50,006 nucleotides of DNA, from the NCBI GenBank assembly GCA_910584995.1, contig CAJUDW010000004.1, forward strand, positions 1-50,006, written 5' to 3'. Shown piece after piece: positions 24,332-31,981 of this stretch. The notes beneath the pieces are model-generated. The model saw only the letters and a program-made list of their open reading frames with translations, made no database searches and was not told the origin of the DNA. Position numbers and translations under genes: made by a program. Position 1 is the stretch's first letter; every line of letters starts with the position of its first letter. The DNA comes from an uncultured Oscillibacter sp. GTDB lineage: Bacteria > Bacillota > Clostridia > Oscillospirales > Oscillospiraceae.

Positions 24332-24519
24332 CTGGGCGGTGAGCAGGAATTCTATCAGCCGTACATATTGGTATGGGGATAGGCCTCGTGAGGAAGTGAT
24401 ACTCCGGACAATCCGAGGAAAGAATGATGCAATATGAAACGCGGTCAAAAATGCAGACATCATGTTTCTGCGCGTCAGATAAGCGCAAGCGAATGCTCCA
24501 GGGAGTGCTCACCGCTCAG
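24332..24519 (+). ncRNA. Retron msr-msd non-coding RNA (predicted)
   Basis: The 220-base gap between the ATPase and RT genes is bounded by a long inverted repeat: a1 at 24332-24345 and a2 at 24506-24519, 14 bp with one G-U pair. This is the hallmark of retron RNA. Inside, the 5' part folds into a two-part hairpin (CTATC-AG-CCGTAC / GTATGG-G-GATAG, 24352-24382), a small CCT/AGG hairpin (24384-24393) and a CGGA/TCCG hairpin (24405-24415). The 3' part has a stem ACGCG/CGCGT (24439-24443 / 24471-24475) enclosing CAGA/TCTG, a candidate msd. The priming guanosine may be in AGC at 24342-24344 or 24357-24359. The exact msd limits are not resolved. Confidence 0.75.
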
Positions 24520-24545
24520 ATTGTTGAAAAGGGAGGGTGTCCAGG

Positions 24546-25631
24546 ATGTATATTGGAAACCGGGAATTTTTTCTGGAAAATATTCTGCACACCAACCCCA
24601 TACGGCTGGAACTGGCTCTCATCAACAAAAGCCAGTCTTACCACACCTTCCAGATCCCCAAAAACAGCGGATGGCGCACTATCCAGGGCATCCAAAACGA
24701 CTCCGCCCTGTATGGACTGCAAAAGGCGCTCTGCAAAAACTTCCTGGACAAAATCCCCCTGCCTGCCCCGGCAGCAGGTTTCGTCCGGGAGGAAAGTTAC
24801 CTCACCTTCCTCAAGCCCCATACCGGGAAAACATATTATCTGCGGCTGGATATCCAAAACTTTTTTGACTCCGTCACAACGGACATGCTGAAGGCTGGCT
24901 TCAGCGAATTTTTCTCGGACAGCGCCCCGGAAAACCTGACGGATTTCATCTCCCTCTGCACCTATGATGACCGTCTGCCCCAGGGGGCCGTCACCTCTCC
25001 GGCGGTATCCAATGTGGTCTTCCGCCGGACAGACCAGCGGATTTTGAAATACTGTCAAAGTTTTGACTTCCTGTACCGGGACGGGAAGCGGCTTCCCGAG
25101 GAAATCTGCTATACCCGCTACGCCGATGACATGCTCTTTTCCAGCAGGAACCTTGATTTCTCCAAGGCCTCCTATTTTACCGGCATGATCAGCAGGATCC
25201 TCCAGGACGCCGGGTTCCGGCTCAACCGGGACAAGGTGAAATCCGGCCGGGGGGAAATCTCCCTTTCGGGGTTTGTGGTATCCGAAAATATCCACCTTTC
25301 CAGGCGGAAACTCCATTCCCTCAACGAACTTCTCCATTTTTTGGGAAAAACAGAGAAATACGAAAGCAAAAAGTACCGGGTCAGGAAGGCGTTTTTCCGT
25401 GAGCCGGACTGGCTGGAGCAGATCAACCGCCTGGGGCTGGAGCAGGGGCGGGGCGGTACGGCATATTTCCGGCGCAAATCGCAGTTCCTGGACTATCTCT
25501 GCGGCTACAGGTCGTTTCTGCTGTCGGTGATCAAGGCAAACGGCAGTACGGACGGCAGCATGCAGCAGCTGCGGAAAAAAGTTTGGAAGCTGGAACAGGT
25601 GATAGACTGCGTCCTGGGGGACGGGTCCTGA
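24546..25631 (+). CDS. Retron-type reverse transcriptase
   Basis: 361 residues from ATG 24546; GGGAGG (24531-24536) is 9 bases upstream, while an in-frame GTG at 24537 abuts the site. RT motifs are in order: FQIPKNSGWRTI (35-46), motif A YLRLDIQNFFDSV (98-110, Asp102), motif B LPQGAVTSPAVSNVVF (144-159), motif C YADD (192-195), and motif D/E with AGFRLNRDKVKSGRGE and LSGFVVSE. The length and lack of a maturase or endonuclease domain fit retron RTs and exclude a group II intron. The position usually reading VTG in retron RTs (region Y) reads LSG (240-242), and the NAxxH-type region X is replaced by FLKPHTG, so it is a divergent member. It would copy the adjacent msr-msd RNA into msDNA. Confidence 0.9.
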   Translation: MYIGNREFFLENILHTNPIRLELALINKSQSYHTFQIPKNSGWRTIQGIQNDSALYGLQKALCKNFLDKIPLPAPAAGFVREESYLTFLKPHTGKTYYLRLDIQNFFDSVTTDMLKAGFSEFFSDSAPENLTDFISLCTYDDRLPQGAVTSPAVSNVVFRRTDQRILKYCQSFDFLYRDGKRLPEEICYTRYADDMLFSSRNLDFSKASYFTGMISRILQDAGFRLNRDKVKSGRGEISLSGFVVSENIHLSRRKLHSLNELLHFLGKTEKYESKKYRVRKAFFREPDWLEQINRLGLEQGRGGTAYFRRKSQFLDYLCGYRSFLLSVIKANGSTDGSMQQLRKKVWKLEQVIDCVLGDGS

Positions 25632-25645
25632 GAAAAAACACAGTG

Positions 25646-25680
25646 AGGGGAGCGGGCCTTTTGGCCCGTTCCCCTGTTTT
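25646..25680. terminator. Terminator after the RT gene
   Basis: A 13-bp stem (25646-25658 / 25663-25675) with loop TTTT and one G-T pair, followed by GTTTTCC. It separates the RT gene from the convergent AbrB-type pseudogene. Confidence 0.85.
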
Positions 25681-25697
25681 CCATATCTCCCGCCTCC

Positions 25698-26756
25698 TCA
25701 AAGCCATCCGGCCAATACCGGCGCCAACTGCGGCAAAACGGATACCGCCAGAATCACCCGCAGGATATGCAGCCCCATAATATCCGCCGCCATATCCTGG
25801 GCAATTTCCAAATCTGAGGAAATCAGCGCAATTTCGCCTGCCCCGGCAGGCGAAGCGGCCAGCAGCGCTTCCTTGCGGCCAAAAAAACCTCCCTTGCAGA
25901 TAACCGCGCCGGAAATCAGGCCGTTGACGGCAAATACCGCCACCAGCACCAGTGCAGGCAGCAGCAGGTATTTCCGTTCCAGGACGTCCTGCCTGTCCAG
26001 CATGCAGCCGATATAGGCCCCGGCCAGCAGCTGCGCCGCCTGTTTGGCTCAAGGCGGGATAAAACCCGCCCCAGCCACAAAACGGAAGGCCGCCGCAGAC
26101 AACATGGAGCCAATCAGTCTGCCTGCGGGGATGCCCAGCAGTTTTCCGGCGATCCCGCCCAGGAGCGACGCCAGCAGCGCTCCTGCCATTCCCGGCGCGC
26201 TTCCGGGCATATCTTTCCTAGCAGGGGCTTTGGGGCGGCCCCTGCCCGTGCTGCCGGGGCTCCCTGCCAGCAGGCGGATCAGCACGGGAAAAAGCCCGAT
26301 ACCTACCAGCAAGCGCACAAACTGCAATACCGCCACCTTCCCGGCGTCCGCCCTCAGTTCCTCCGCTATCAGGGGGATGTCGTTGATCCCCCCGGCGATG
26401 CCCGCCGTCAGGGCCGTTATGCCGTCCAGAGGGCTGACTTTTGTGATAAGGAACCCGATGGCCAGATCGGAGCAGAGCAGGCCCAGGAAAATGACCAGCA
26501 GCGGGAACGCAAGGCGGGGAAGCTTCCGCCAGTCCTTCCGATCCAGGGAGGCTCCCAAAAAGCCTCCCGCAACAGACTGGAGGCAAAGCCGTGCGGCGGA
26601 GGACATGAAGGCGCAGCCTGTCAGCAGGTTGTACCCGGCGGTGCCCAGGATACCGCCCAGCATCATCCCACCGGGAACCCCCGCCCGCCGGAGCAGATAA
26701 CCAGCCGCAAATGCGGCCAGCAGCGTGATGCACGCCTGTACCGCTTGAGTCTCCAA
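25698..26756 (-). pseudogene. AbrB-family membrane transporter with an in-frame stop
   Basis: About 351 codons from a TTG at 26756 (AAGGAGG 8 bases upstream), interrupted by one TGA at 26049-26051 in an otherwise continuous frame. The protein has two homologous hydrophobic halves. The first includes AAFAAGYLLRRAGVPGGMMLGG and GITALTAGIAGGINDIPLIAEELRADAGKV. After the stop the second half continues in frame (AKQAAQLLAGAYIGCMLDRQD) with SPAGAGEIALISSDLEIAQDM. Members of this family typically read PPW at this site, so the TGA looks like a Trp codon TGG changed by one base. It is either a recent nonsense mutation or a sequencing error. It follows a LUD-domain gene by 28 bases, likely in one operon. 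The transported substrate is unknown. Confidence 0.85.
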
Positions 26757-26784
26757 AGGGATCGCCTCCTTCCAGAACACCTTC

Positions 26785-27408
26785 TCAGAATCCAGCCTCC
26801 TCCCCGACAAGCAGGACGCGGATGCGCCCGCGGGATCGGGTAAAGCCGATTTTCAGAAAATAGCAGCACATACGGAGGGGATGTTTGCAGTCCGCGCAGG
26901 CCCCTGTCCTGGCACAGGGCAGCCCGGCCTTACCCCGGCCCAGGGCGTTTCGGGGTAAGGCGGCGGTCCGGAGCCGCCGGACGGCTGCCTCCATATCCTC
27001 CACGATTTTCTGCTTTCCCATAATGATCAGCACGCGCTTCGGCCCGTAGGCCAGGGCCGCCGTGCGGTTGCCTGTGCCGTCCACTACCAGCAATTCCCCT
27101 GTCTTTGTGACGGCGGCAGCGCTGGTCAGATATACGTCCGCCTGAAAGGCCATGCGGATAACCCGATCCCGCTCTTCCGGAGAGAGGGAAGGGTCCCCGG
27201 CGTCAAAATAGGGATCGCCCCTCTCTTGCAGCATCCGGCGGACGCCCAGTTCCGTCAGCGTTTCCGAACTGCCGGAGGCAGTGGTGCTTCCCGGCGGGAT
27301 CAGTTCCTCCAGCCGCGCCAGCCGCGCCGCCCCGGTCTCCAGGTATTCCGCCTCCATGCCGTTTTGGGAAAGGGCGCATATGGTCTCCAGGAAATGGTTG
27401 TCACACAT
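26785..27408 (-). CDS. LUD-domain (lactate-utilisation-like) protein
   Basis: 207 residues with TAGGAGG before the ATG. The LUD fold (LutB/LutC family, formerly DUF162) is recognised by TTASGSSETLTELGV, FQADVYLTSAAAVTKTGELLVVDGTGNR and the following PKRVLIIMGKQKIV. The C-terminus has cysteines in GACADCKHPLRMCCYF, common in stand-alone LUD proteins. LutB and LutC help oxidise lactate, but a stand-alone LUD protein of this size has no fixed role. The gene heads an operon with the broken AbrB-type transporter. Confidence 0.8.
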   Translation of the reverse strand: MCDNHFLETICALSQNGMEAEYLETGAARLARLEELIPPGSTTASGSSETLTELGVRRMLQERGDPYFDAGDPSLSPEERDRVIRMAFQADVYLTSAAAVTKTGELLVVDGTGNRTAALAYGPKRVLIIMGKQKIVEDMEAAVRRLRTAALPRNALGRGKAGLPCARTGACADCKHPLRMCCYFLKIGFTRSRGRIRVLLVGEEAGF

Positions 27409-27500
27409 TCCGCATCCTCCTAACCGGCAGCGTGGATACTGCCGTTACAGCCGGTAAGGCTAAAGGGTTAAACTGTCCTTTTGGGCATCTTCCGCCTGCG

Positions 27501-27539
27501 AAAACGCCGCACCGGCAGGTTGGCGCCTGCCGGTGCGGC
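27501..27539 (-). terminator. Terminator of the OYE-type reductase transcript
   Basis: A perfect 14-bp stem (27506-27519 / 27526-27539) with a 6-base loop. On the minus strand the stem is followed by CGTTTTCGC. It lies 30 bases past the reductase stop. Confidence 0.8.
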
Positions 27540-27567
27540 CACAGCCGGAATTTCCTTCCGGAGGCTC

Positions 27568-29442
27568 TCAGTCCAGTGCCGCCGCGGCCATCGCGGCCCC
27601 GGCTATCGCTTCCAACGAGGTATCGGCGGTTTCCGCGCCGCCAATCTCATGAAGTTCCACCTCCGGGAAGGACTGCCGGACCATGGCGGCAAACTCGTTG
27701 TTGGATCGGCGGCCCGCCGCCAGGACCACGGCGTCAAAGCCGCCCAGGGTCTCTACCTTCCCGCCGGTCTCATAGGAGATATCAGGCAGGGCAATTTCCA
27801 CAATTTTGCTGTCCATGTGCTGCCGGATGCCGCACTCCTGAATCCGCTTGATCTGGAACCACCGGCGGGCCTTGTTCAGATCGGGAACCAGTTCATGGAT
27901 GGAATCGAAAATCTCCACGTCCTTCCCCTGCCCCGCCAGATACTCGGCGGTCTCCGCGCCTACCAGGCCAGCGCCCAGCAAAGCCACGTGCTGTCCCGGC
28001 ACCTCCCGGCCGCCCAGCACATCGTCCGCCAGGAACACATTGCTGCCCCCGGCCCCCTTCACAGACGGCACAGCGGACCGGCTTCCCGTGGCCGCGAAAA
28101 CGATGTCCGGCTTCTCCGCCCGGAGGATCTCCTCGTCCACATGGACATTCAGCCGGATCTCAATGCCCATCTGCTGCAAAAGCGCGGTACGGTACTCAGT
28201 AATGCGGTTCATATTGCCCTTCAAGGGCGGAACGGGAGCGATGCCGATAAGGCCGCCGGGTTGGGGCTTCTCGTCCATCACAACCGGCTTCAGCCCCCGG
28301 CGGGCCAGGACGCAGGCGGCCTCCAGACCGGCGGGGCCCGCGCCGGCAATCAGGATCTTTTTCTTCTTCAGTTCCGCCGGGGCAGGAGGATAGTGCAAAG
28401 ACGCCTCCCGGCCCAGCATGGGATTCTGGGTGCATCGGATGGCCTTGTACCGCCGGCCGTCCCGGCAGCCAGGCAGTAGCAGGGGGGGCTCGGGGTTGGC
28501 CCCGGCGTACTTGTTCACCAGTTCCGGATCTGCCAGCAGGGGCCGGGCCATGGCCACCAGGTCGGCGCTGCCGCTCTCCATAACCTCATTGGCCTCTTCC
28601 ATCGTGGCGATTTTATCCACAGCCACAATGGGGACATCCACCGCCTCCCGGACAATATGGGCGTTTTCCACGTTGAAGCAGTCGGGAACATCCATAGGGG
28701 CGCAGCGGTAGTGGTCGGACATGGGCATCCCACAGGAGACATGGATCACGTCCGCCCCGGCCTTCACCAGTTCCTGGGCCATCAGGGCGGTCTCATAGAT
28801 GTCCCGCCCGTCTCCGGTCATCTCGGAACCGCTGATACAGAAAATCAGGGGGAAGTCCTGCCCGCTGACCTCTTTGATCCTCCGGACAATCTCCACCGAG
28901 AAGCGGACCCAGCGCTTCCAGTCCCCGCCGTACCCGTCGGTGCGGGTGTTGTAATAGGGGGACATAAACTGGGCTACCTCGTGGGCGTGCCCGCCGTGGA
29001 TTTCCACCGCGTCCACACCGTGATCCATACACCGCTGCGCGCCGGCGGCGTAACTTTCCACCAGCTGGTGGATAAGATCGTGGTCATATTCCGAAATGGG
29101 CTTGACCTCTGTGCCGCGGCCCGCCTGGATTTTGGCGGGGTGAAGCTGACAGAATAGCTTCGCGCCGCAGCTATGTACCATGTCCGCCGTTTCCTGCCAG
29201 CGGGCCATAAACTTCTCGTCGGAAATGGCGGGACGGCTGCAGCCGGGCTTGCCGTGGAGGCTGCCGCCTACTGTCACCGCCGCCGCGCCACCGGCAGCCC
29301 GGGCCCGGATAAAGGCAAACATCTGATCATTGATGCTGCCGTCCTCGCCGGCGAAAAAAGTGCAGACAGAGGGGAAAATAATGCGGTTTTTCAGTTCAAG
29401 ATTCCGAATCTTGAAGGGGGTCAAGACAACAGGTACGCTCAT
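27568..29442 (-). CDS. Old Yellow Enzyme/FadH-type NADH:flavin oxidoreductase with incomplete Fe-S site
   Basis: 624 residues with the domain order of 2,4-dienoyl-CoA reductase and its relatives. The first part is an FMN TIM barrel (TPFKIRNLELKNRI, then EIHGGHAHEVAQFMSP at 147-162 and NTRTDGYGG). A linker that normally carries a [4Fe-4S] cluster follows, and then FAD/NAD(P)H-binding Rossmann domains (GAGPAGLEAA at 367-376, GAGLVGAETAEYLAG further on). The linker should hold four cysteines as CxxCxxxC plus a fourth 11-12 residues on. Only the last two remain (Cys326, Cys337); the first two positions are Pro and Leu. Electron transfer between the flavins would be impaired unless another route exists. 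It lies in a decaying region beside two pseudogenes. Confidence 0.85.
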   Translation of the reverse strand: MSVPVVLTPFKIRNLELKNRIIFPSVCTFFAGEDGSINDQMFAFIRARAAGGAAAVTVGGSLHGKPGCSRPAISDEKFMARWQETADMVHSCGAKLFCQLHPAKIQAGRGTEVKPISEYDHDLIHQLVESYAAGAQRCMDHGVDAVEIHGGHAHEVAQFMSPYYNTRTDGYGGDWKRWVRFSVEIVRRIKEVSGQDFPLIFCISGSEMTGDGRDIYETALMAQELVKAGADVIHVSCGMPMSDHYRCAPMDVPDCFNVENAHIVREAVDVPIVAVDKIATMEEANEVMESGSADLVAMARPLLADPELVNKYAGANPEPPLLLPGCRDGRRYKAIRCTQNPMLGREASLHYPPAPAELKKKKILIAGAGPAGLEAACVLARRGLKPVVMDEKPQPGGLIGIAPVPPLKGNMNRITEYRTALLQQMGIEIRLNVHVDEEILRAEKPDIVFAATGSRSAVPSVKGAGGSNVFLADDVLGGREVPGQHVALLGAGLVGAETAEYLAGQGKDVEIFDSIHELVPDLNKARRWFQIKRIQECGIRQHMDSKIVEIALPDISYETGGKVETLGGFDAVVLAAGRRSNNEFAAMVRQSFPEVELHEIGGAETADTSLEAIAGAAMAAAALD

Positions 29443-29503
29443 AACATGATCTCCTTTTCTGATGATGGTTCCCCGGCGCCTTTTGAAAACAGCGCCGGAC
29501 AGG

Positions 29504-30640
29504 TTATTTCACAGGTTTTCTGCGCTTCGCCTCCTTCATAAAGAAGGGGAGCAGGACAGAGGCCAGGCTGGCGGCCGCCAGCACCAGCACAATAGGGCTC
29601 TTGAAAATCCCCCAGAAGCTGTCGAACAGCTGGTTGATGCGCAGCAGTTCCACATCCGCCGTCCCTCCCAGCAGGAGGCCTAGGATCAGGGGCATGGCGG
29701 GGAAATCGTTCCGCTTCATCAGATAGCCCAGCACACTGAATCCCACCAGCAGGAAGCAGTCGAACCGGAGGTAATTCCCGGCGTAAGCGCCGGTAACAGC
29801 AAAGGCAAGGATCACCGGCAATGGCGCTGCCGGCGGCGGGGATGATGCCCACAACCGTGCCCAGCACCGCGCACAGCAGCGCCTGCACGCCCCGCCGCAG
29901 CGTATCCTGGAACCCTTGCAGCAGCCCCCGCAGGGAGGCGAAGCCGGAGGACACCGTATTCACCTTCAAAACGGCGCTCTTGCGGCCGGACAGTTCATAG
30001 ATCGCAGGCAGGGCCAGCAGGCCCAGCAAGGCGGGGATGGTGGGGATACCGTCCATCAGGTAGAGGATCCCCATGGTATCCCGGGAAACCCCATTGGCGC
30101 TGAGGCCGACGATGCCCAGCAGGATGCCGAACAGGCCGGAGAAAACGCCCTTAATCACGTTGTCCGAAAGGCTGCCCACAACCGTCAGTCCGAAAATTGC
30201 CACGAAGAACATCTCGCCGGGGCCGAACTTCAGGGAAAAATCAGCCAAGGGCCCGGCCATGGCCAGGAGAAACACGGTGCCCACCACGCCGCCGGCGAAG
30301 GAACTCATCAGGGAGATGCCCATGGCCCGCTCCGGCTGGCCGTCCCTGGCCATGGGGAAGCCGTCCAGGACTGTGGACAGGTTGGCAGGCGCGCCGGGGG
30401 TGTTCAGCAGGATGGCTGTCACCGCGCCGCCGAAAATGCCGCCGGTGTAGATGGAGCAGAGAAAGACCAGGGCCGTCAAGGGCTCCATGTGGAAGTAAAG
30501 GGGAGCATCAACCCGATGCCCATGCCGCCGCTCAGGCCCGGAAGGAAACCGATGAATAAACCCAGCGCTACGCCGCCAAACATGAAAAGCAGGTACTGGG
30601 GCTGAAGCACAGTTGCAAAGCCTTGCAGGAATACATCCAT
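29504..30640 (-). pseudogene. TctA-family tricarboxylate transporter permease, broken
   Basis: Starts at ATG 30640 with a good GGAGG site (MDVFLQGFATVLQ, then GFLPGLSGGMGIGLMLPFT). Near 30495 one T is missing: the frame runs into a stop, while the adjacent frame continues HMEPLTALVFLCSIYTGG and TAILLNTPG. Around 29824 the sequence jumps from GTVVGIIPAAGSAIAG straight to PVILAFAVTGAYAGNYL in another frame. The central segment with the conserved PE-x-ANNA region, roughly 100 residues, is gone. The product cannot be functional. No intact TctB or TctC partner gene is nearby. Confidence 0.88.
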
Positions 30641-30689
30641 GAAATTCCCTCCTCCCTGGAAAACGGACATTCCCTGCCGGAATCCACCC

Positions 30690-31591
30690 CTCTCCGCCCT
30701 GTACAAGATGGACGGCTGGATTTTGGGCCCCATCGGCCACATGGCCTATCCCAAGGACCCCAACTGCATCAATCCCCACCCCATCCTCCGCCGCCAGTTT
30801 GACCTAGTGAGCAATATCCGTCCGGCCAAGGCCCGGGAAGGGGTAAACTGCCTCAACAGCCAGACGGATCTGGTGATTATCCGGGAGAACAACGAGGGTT
30901 TCCAGCCGGATCGCAACAGATCCCGCGGCACCAGCGACTGTATGCCGTCGCCGGACTTGGCGGTTTCCCTGCGGGTTATCACCCGGCGCAATTCCGCCAT
31001 GGCAGCCAGGACCGGCTTTGAACTGGCCCGCCAGCGGGACGGGAAGAAAAAGGTGACAGCCATCCACAAAACACCGTATTCAAGCTGGGCTGTTCCCTGT
31101 TTCTGGAGGCGTGCCGGGAGGTGGCGAAGGAGTATCCCGATATCGCCTTTGAGGCCTGCGTGGTGGATACCTTCGCCATGAAAATGCTGATGAACCCGGC
31201 CGATTATGATGTCGTCGTCACCACCAATATGTTTGGCGACATCCTTTCCGATGAGGCGGCGGGCCTGGTGGGCGGCCTCGGCATGGCCCCCGGCCTCTGC
31301 GTGGGGCCGGAGTACTGCATGGCCCAGGCCACCCACGGCTCTGCCCCGGATATCGCAGGGAAAAATATCGCCAATCCCTATGCGATGATCATGTCCGGGC
31401 AGATGCTTCTCTCCTGGCTTGCCAATCTGAAGGGGGATGCGAACGGCATACGGGCTGCGACAGATGTAGAAAACGCTCTATGCCGGATTCTGGCGGAGAA
31501 AACATCCGTCACCCCGGATCTGGGCGGCACTGCCAGTACCCAGGAAATGGGCCGCGCAGTGTGCCGGGCCCTGCTGAAGCATACGGTTTAA
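30690..31591 (+). pseudogene. Isocitrate/isopropylmalate dehydrogenase family, truncated and frameshifted
   Basis: Recognisable from about 30696 (ALYKMDGWILGPIGHM), with LRRQFDLVSNIRPA, REN-x-EGF, PDLAVSLRVITRR and TAIHK. At about 31068-31076 a one-base deletion shifts the frame. The next frame continues VFKLGCSLFLEACREV, VVVTTNMFGDILSDEAAGL and ATHGSAPDIAGKNIANP to a stop at 31591. The first 60-70 residues, with the nucleotide-binding GDGIG segment, are missing; the upstream sequence belongs to the divergent tctA start region. This is a relic of a beta-decarboxylating dehydrogenase of the type often paired with tricarboxylate transport. Confidence 0.88.
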
Positions 31592-31627
31592 CGAAAGGCA
31601 GCGGCAGGGGAATAAACGTACCACAGA

Positions 31628-31656
31628 GGAGGGGATGCCGGAACGGCATCCCCTCC
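31628..31656 (+). terminator. 13-bp hairpin after the dehydrogenase pseudogene
   Basis: Perfect arms 31628-31640 and 31644-31656 around GAA. There is no T-run, so terminator function is uncertain. Confidence 0.5.
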
Positions 31657-31817
31657 CTGCTGCTGAAAAAGTCTGCTGCCTTTGATAACGACCTGCACCG
31701 CGGAGAGGGGCCGCCGGCCCGGCCCCGTTGGCCGGCGGAAGCCGCTTCCCCTGCGGCACTCCGGAAAACTATCCAAAAAGCAGGTATTCCGCCGCCGATT
31801 TTTGGTCTCTCTTCCGC

Positions 31818-31846
31818 TTGACGATTTCCTGCGGCGGTGTTATAGT
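31818..31846 (+). promoter_or_regulatory. Promoter of the cation antiporter
   Basis: TTGACG (31818-31823), 17-base spacer, TATAGT (31841-31846) with an extended TGT. The start of transcription should fall at about 31853, inside the left arm of a long hairpin. Confidence 0.75.
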
Positions 31847-31848
31847 CG

Positions 31849-31888
31849 GCACAGTTGAAAAGGTGCAGCTGCGCCTTTTCAACTGTGC
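31849..31888 (+). repeat. 18-bp hairpin at the antiporter transcription start
   Basis: Arms 31849-31866 and 31871-31888 around AGCT, with a single G-T pair. No T-run follows. It could be a large operator or a 5'-end mRNA stem. Confidence 0.75.
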
Positions 31889-31981
31889 TGGCTGTCCTGC
31901 CGGCGCACTCTATCATTTGGATTTTTCCGGATCCGGCGGTGCTCCGGATACCACCTTCCAAACAAATCGAGGTTGATCACC

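Larger units (their letters stand above)
31592..31981. other. Intergenic regulatory stretch before the antiporter
   Basis: 390 bases without a gene. It holds the hairpin at 31628-31656, the antiporter promoter (31818-31846) and the start-site hairpin (31849-31888), each listed separately. Confidence 0.6.

Noticed and set aside
24420..25631. Group II intron or diversity-generating retroelement
   Set aside because: The RT lacks maturase and endonuclease domains, there is no domain V-like RNA after it, and no template/variable repeat pair was seen. The upstream inverted-repeat RNA fits a retron.
26049..26051. Selenocysteine or TGA-as-Trp recoding in the AbrB-type transporter
   Set aside because: No SECIS-like hairpin was recognised just after the TGA, the expected residue is Trp and not Cys, and TGA is used as a normal stop by many other genes in the window.
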